DNA from: Rugosimonospora sp040255525
Lineage (GTDB): Bacteria; Actinomycetota; Actinomycetes; Mycobacteriales; Micromonosporaceae
Length of the DNA stretch: 64,000 nt
NCBI GenBank assembly: GCA_040255525.1
Contig: JBDZVD010000019.1
Coordinates: 12,144 to 76,143, forward strand
Direction of reading: 5' to 3'
The translations under genes were made by a program, and so were the position numbers. Of this stretch, positions 61,574 through 64,000 are shown one piece after another (positions within the stretch are counted from its first letter, which is position 1; the number at the start of each line of letters is the position of its first letter). Below the pieces are notes generated by a model. It searched no databases and had not been told where the DNA came from. It saw only the letters and a list, made by a program, of their open reading frames with translations.

Positions 61574-62227
61574 GTGGCCACCTCCCATCCCACTGTGCTG
61601 GCCGGCGCACGCTCGGCTGTCAAGCCGCTGCTGGGCGGCGACGAGGGCAGGATCCTGGTCGGCATCGCCGGGCCGCCGGCGGCGGGCAAGTCGACGCTGG
61701 CCGCGACGCTGGCCTCCGACCTGTGCGCCGATCTCGGGGAGGGCGCCGCGGTCGCGGTGCCGATGGACGGGTTCCACCTGTCCAACGCGCAACTGGCCCG
61801 GCTCGGGCTGACCAACCGCAAAGGTGCGCCGGACACGTTCGACGCGTGGGGCTTCGCCGCGCTGCTGCGCCGGCTGCGCGGCCAGCAGGCCGATGAGGTG
61901 GTGTACGCGCCGGAGTACAGCCGGGTGCTGCACGAGTCCATCGGCAGCGCCATCCCGATACCGGCGGCGACCCGGGTCATCGTCGTGGAGGGCAACTACC
62001 TGCTACTGCCCTCGGCACCCTGGACGCTGGCCCGCGAGCAGCTGGACCTGGTGCTTTACCTGGACGCGGCCACCCCGGTGCGGGTGGACGCGCTGCTGCG
62101 CCGGCAACGCGCCCGGGGGCTGGCCGCCGCCGCGGCGCACGACTGGGTACACCGCAGCGACGAGGCCAACGCGGCGCTGATCCGGACCACCATGCGGTAC
62201 GCCGACGTGGTCCTGACCCGTCCCTGA
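61574..62227 (+). CDS. P-loop kinase (nucleoside/sugar or pantothenate kinase-like)
   Basis: 217 residues; GTG 61574 with GAAGG eight bases upstream. Walker A GPPAAGKST near residues 32-40, then VPMDGFHLSNAQL (substrate-binding Asp), VVYAPEYSR and VVEGNYLLLP, the pattern of the PRK/uridine kinase/type I PanK superfamily, often annotated nucleoside or fructose kinase (FrcK). Likely phosphorylates a sugar or nucleoside; exact substrate unknown. Confidence 0.9.
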   Translation: MATSHPTVLAGARSAVKPLLGGDEGRILVGIAGPPAAGKSTLAATLASDLCADLGEGAAVAVPMDGFHLSNAQLARLGLTNRKGAPDTFDAWGFAALLRRLRGQQADEVVYAPEYSRVLHESIGSAIPIPAATRVIVVEGNYLLLPSAPWTLAREQLDLVLYLDAATPVRVDALLRRQRARGLAAAAAHDWVHRSDEANAALIRTTMRYADVVLTRP

Positions 62228-62232
62228 CCCGC

Positions 62233-64000
62233 TCAGCCGGTACCCGTGGCGTCCGCGGCGGGCAGCGCCTTCCCGGTCGCCGGCCGGCTTCCGGGCGCTG
62301 TCGCCCGGTCCCAGCGCAGCGGGCGGGGGTCGACCCACCACAGCAACCTCCGCCACCACGGCCGGCGGGCGCGCAACTCGTCGACGTAGGCCAGCGCCTG
62401 CGCCTTGGCGCGCCGGGCGTCCTCCTCGCCCACCTGAGCGCCGGCGAACGCGACCTGGTTGGCCAGCGCCGCCAGGGCGTCCAGCGACGGCGCGGGCAGG
62501 CCGGAGCCGGCACCGGTCGAGCGACGGGGGCCGGCGACCGCCTCCGCCGCGTACGCGACCACCTCGGTGACGGCCAGGTTTGGTGCGGCCGGCCGCCCGG
62601 CAAGCCGCAGCCCGTCGAGGACCTCGTGCCAGGCACCGGCCACCCGGGCCGACGGTGACCCCCGCTCCAGCCGGCGCTGCCGCTGGGCGCGGCGGGCGAA
62701 CACCACACCGGCCAGCGCCGCCCCGAGGATCGCGAGCACCCCGCCACCGAGCCCGCCGAGCAGTGCGCCGCCGACCCCGCCGGCCGGCAGCGCCGGCACG
62801 CTCGGGCCGGGCGAGGGGGAGTGCGGCTTCGCCGACGCGGAGACCGCAACGGTCGGGGCGGGCGAGGGCGGCGGCGGGGACGGTGGCGGTTTGGGGGCGA
62901 AGTCGTCCTCGACCGGGCGGGGCGCCGTGCCCGGCTGCGGCAGCGGGTCGAACGGCACCCAGCCGACGCCGGTGAACAGCACCTCCGGCCAGGCCAGCGC
63001 GTCCCGGCCCAGGACGCTGCCACGGCCGGGCCGGGCGGTGAAGCCGACCACCACCCGGGTCGGCAGGCCGAGCATCCGGCCCAGGACGGCGAAGCTGGCC
63101 GCGAACTGCTCGGTGGTGCCCCGCTGGCCGCCGAGGTTGCGGGCGGCGAACAGGAAGAAGTTGAGGTTCGGGTACGCGTGGCCGCTGGGGGCGTCGCTGA
63201 CCAGGGTGTAGTGGTTGGACAGGAAGTCGGCGATCGCCTGGGCCCGCTGGTACGGGGCGGCCACGTCCTGGCCCAGCTGGGCGGCGAGTCTGGTCATCGC
63301 GTCCGGGGCGCCGATGCCCAGTTGCAGGTACCGGGCGACGGTGGGGCCGGACGGCACGTCGGCGCCGGGCAGCAGGTTGACGTTGCGGGCAGCCGCCTGT
63401 GAGCGCACCGTGTAGGTCAGCCCCGGGGACAGGCCGGCGGGCAGGATGAGGGTACCGGTGCCCTGGTCGTACCCGACGCGTACGCCGCCCACCTCGCGGG
63501 CCGACTCGGCGGCGGGCAGCAGCCGCCCGTCCAGGTCCCGTACGGTGATGCGGGCGTCGATCCGGCGGCCGCCGGGCGGCGGGGCACCCGGTCCGTCGAT
63601 CGGCGGCAGGGCACGGCCCGCTTCCCGGTAGTTGCCGTGGACCAGCCAGTTGACCCCGTCGTAGTCGGACAGGACGGCCAGCCGGATGCGCAGGTCGGCC
63701 GCGGGCACGGTGGTGGTGATGTCGGTGTCGAACAGCTTCTCGGTCGGGTTGAGTGCCCAGCCGGACAGCCGGATCAGCGGGTTCTCGTCCTCGGCGGACA
63801 GGTCGGGTGGGCTCACGTAGCGGCGCGGGTCGATCGGTGTGGTGGTCACCCGGCCGGCCAGTGCCGGTCCGACGGCGACGCTGAGCCCGATGATCACGGC
63901 CAGCGCCGCCGCGGCGCTGACGGTCAGCCGGGCGCGCAGCGCCCCGCGGGCGTGCGCGTCCAGGTCGGGCGCGGCGGCGCCGGTGGGGCGGCCGGTGAGC
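62233..64000 (-). CDS. Transglutaminase-like membrane protein, partial, catalytic residues lost
   Basis: 589 codons are visible; the N-terminus lies beyond base 64000. From the visible start come one membrane helix (VSAAAALAVIIGLSVAVG), a long extracytoplasmic beta-rich region, the transglutaminase core, a Pro/Ser/Ala linker with a second helix (ALLGGLGGGVLAILGAALAG) and a DUF4129-like cytoplasmic tail. In the core the nucleophilic Cys position reads GTTEQFAASFAVLG (Thr for Cys) and the His position reads RDALAWPEV (Leu for His); the closing GVGWVPFDPLP is kept. So it is a non-catalytic member. Such genes usually follow a MoxR/DUF58 pair, probably located outside the window. Confidence 0.88.
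   Translation of the reverse strand, partial: LTGRPTGAAAPDLDAHARGALRARLTVSAAAALAVIIGLSVAVGPALAGRVTTTPIDPRRYVSPPDLSAEDENPLIRLSGWALNPTEKLFDTDITTTVPAADLRIRLAVLSDYDGVNWLVHGNYREAGRALPPIDGPGAPPPGGRRIDARITVRDLDGRLLPAAESAREVGGVRVGYDQGTGTLILPAGLSPGLTYTVRSQAAARNVNLLPGADVPSGPTVARYLQLGIGAPDAMTRLAAQLGQDVAAPYQRAQAIADFLSNHYTLVSDAPSGHAYPNLNFFLFAARNLGGQRGTTEQFAASFAVLGRMLGLPTRVVVGFTARPGRGSVLGRDALAWPEVLFTGVGWVPFDPLPQPGTAPRPVEDDFAPKPPPSPPPPSPAPTVAVSASAKPHSPSPGPSVPALPAGGVGGALLGGLGGGVLAILGAALAGVVFARRAQRQRRLERGSPSARVAGAWHEVLDGLRLAGRPAAPNLAVTEVVAYAAEAVAGPRRSTGAGSGLPAPSLDALAALANQVAFAGAQVGEEDARRAKAQALAYVDELRARRPWWRRLLWWVDPRPLRWDRATAPGSRPATGKALPAADATGTG

Overview
This is a 64 kb stretch of very GC-rich DNA (most third codon positions are G or C, with many GTG starts), best explained as the chromosome of a filamentous actinomycete, probably of the family Micromonosporaceae. 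The support is the gene content: a mabA-inhA-hemH cluster, a DUF397 / Scr1-type XRE regulator pair, DUF3097, DUF1707, a RIO-type kinase, a glutaredoxin-thioredoxin reductase fusion, a PucR regulator and an NgcEFG-type sugar importer. The genus is not determined. One run of exactly 100 N (32994-33093) is a scaffold gap inside a 19-bp tandem repeat. Both window ends cut a gene: a membrane protein at base 1 and a transglutaminase-like membrane protein at base 64000.

Layout. 1-8.4 kb: membrane glycosyltransferase-like protein (partial), small HTH protein, crotonase, ABC exporter, SDR, AcnR, HAD phosphatase, RIO kinase, zinc-finger-like small protein. 8.4-13.9 kb: aconitase (with an AcnR-type operator matching the one in front of acnR), an unknown protein, a ribbon-helix-helix protein and Xaa-Pro aminopeptidase. 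13.9-19.8 kb: asparagine synthase, a membrane/hydrolase fusion, MBL hydrolase plus hotdog thioesterase, beta-hydroxyacid dehydrogenase. 20-24 kb: MoxR / DUF58 / VWA operon, then a 29-residue membrane protein behind a highly structured leader. 24.3-28 kb: mabA(fabG)-inhA-hemH and a NagD-like HAD phosphatase. 28-36.7 kb: two conserved unknowns, a serine hydrolase, NfeD plus SPFH protein, the repeat array with the gap, a TrmH/SpoU methyltransferase overlapping into PucR, and a secreted lysozyme-like protein. 36.9-39 kb is a decayed stretch (SDR tail, internally deleted TetR gene, aminotransferase tail) around a DUF397/XRE pair. 39.4-44.5 kb: RpiR regulator, SIS protein and NgcEFG-type importer for N-acetylglucosamine or chitobiose. 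44.5-64 kb: family A DNA polymerase, Nudix, SRPBCC, amidohydrolase, membrane YdjM-like protein, SDR, a DUF1707 protein divergent from a two-component system, a membrane Ser/Thr kinase and companion, GNAT, an intergenic region with LacI-type operators, Grx-TrxR, aldose epimerase, VOC protein, small HhH protein, kinase and a transglutaminase-like protein.

How parts fit together. AcnR very probably represses both itself and aconitase through two 22-bp sites that agree at 19 positions. FabG and InhA belong to type II fatty-acid elongation, with ferrochelatase in the same operon. RpiR, the SIS protein and the importer form one co-directional unit for amino-sugar uptake that lacks its own ATPase, so a shared ATPase elsewhere is expected. 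NfeD and the SPFH protein form a membrane microdomain pair.

The least explained pieces are (i) the 24.0-24.2 kb leader, in which a perfect Shine-Dalgarno is locked in a hairpin, a 17-codon leader ORF follows and mutually exclusive stems can form; (ii) a 21-bp triple repeat in front of the MoxR operon; (iii) a 54-bp in-frame repeat with alternative hairpins between moxR and the DUF58 gene; (iv) shared PWG-rich tracts in the divergent DUF1707 and histidine kinase proteins; and (v) two LacI/CebR-like operators with no recognisable target gene.
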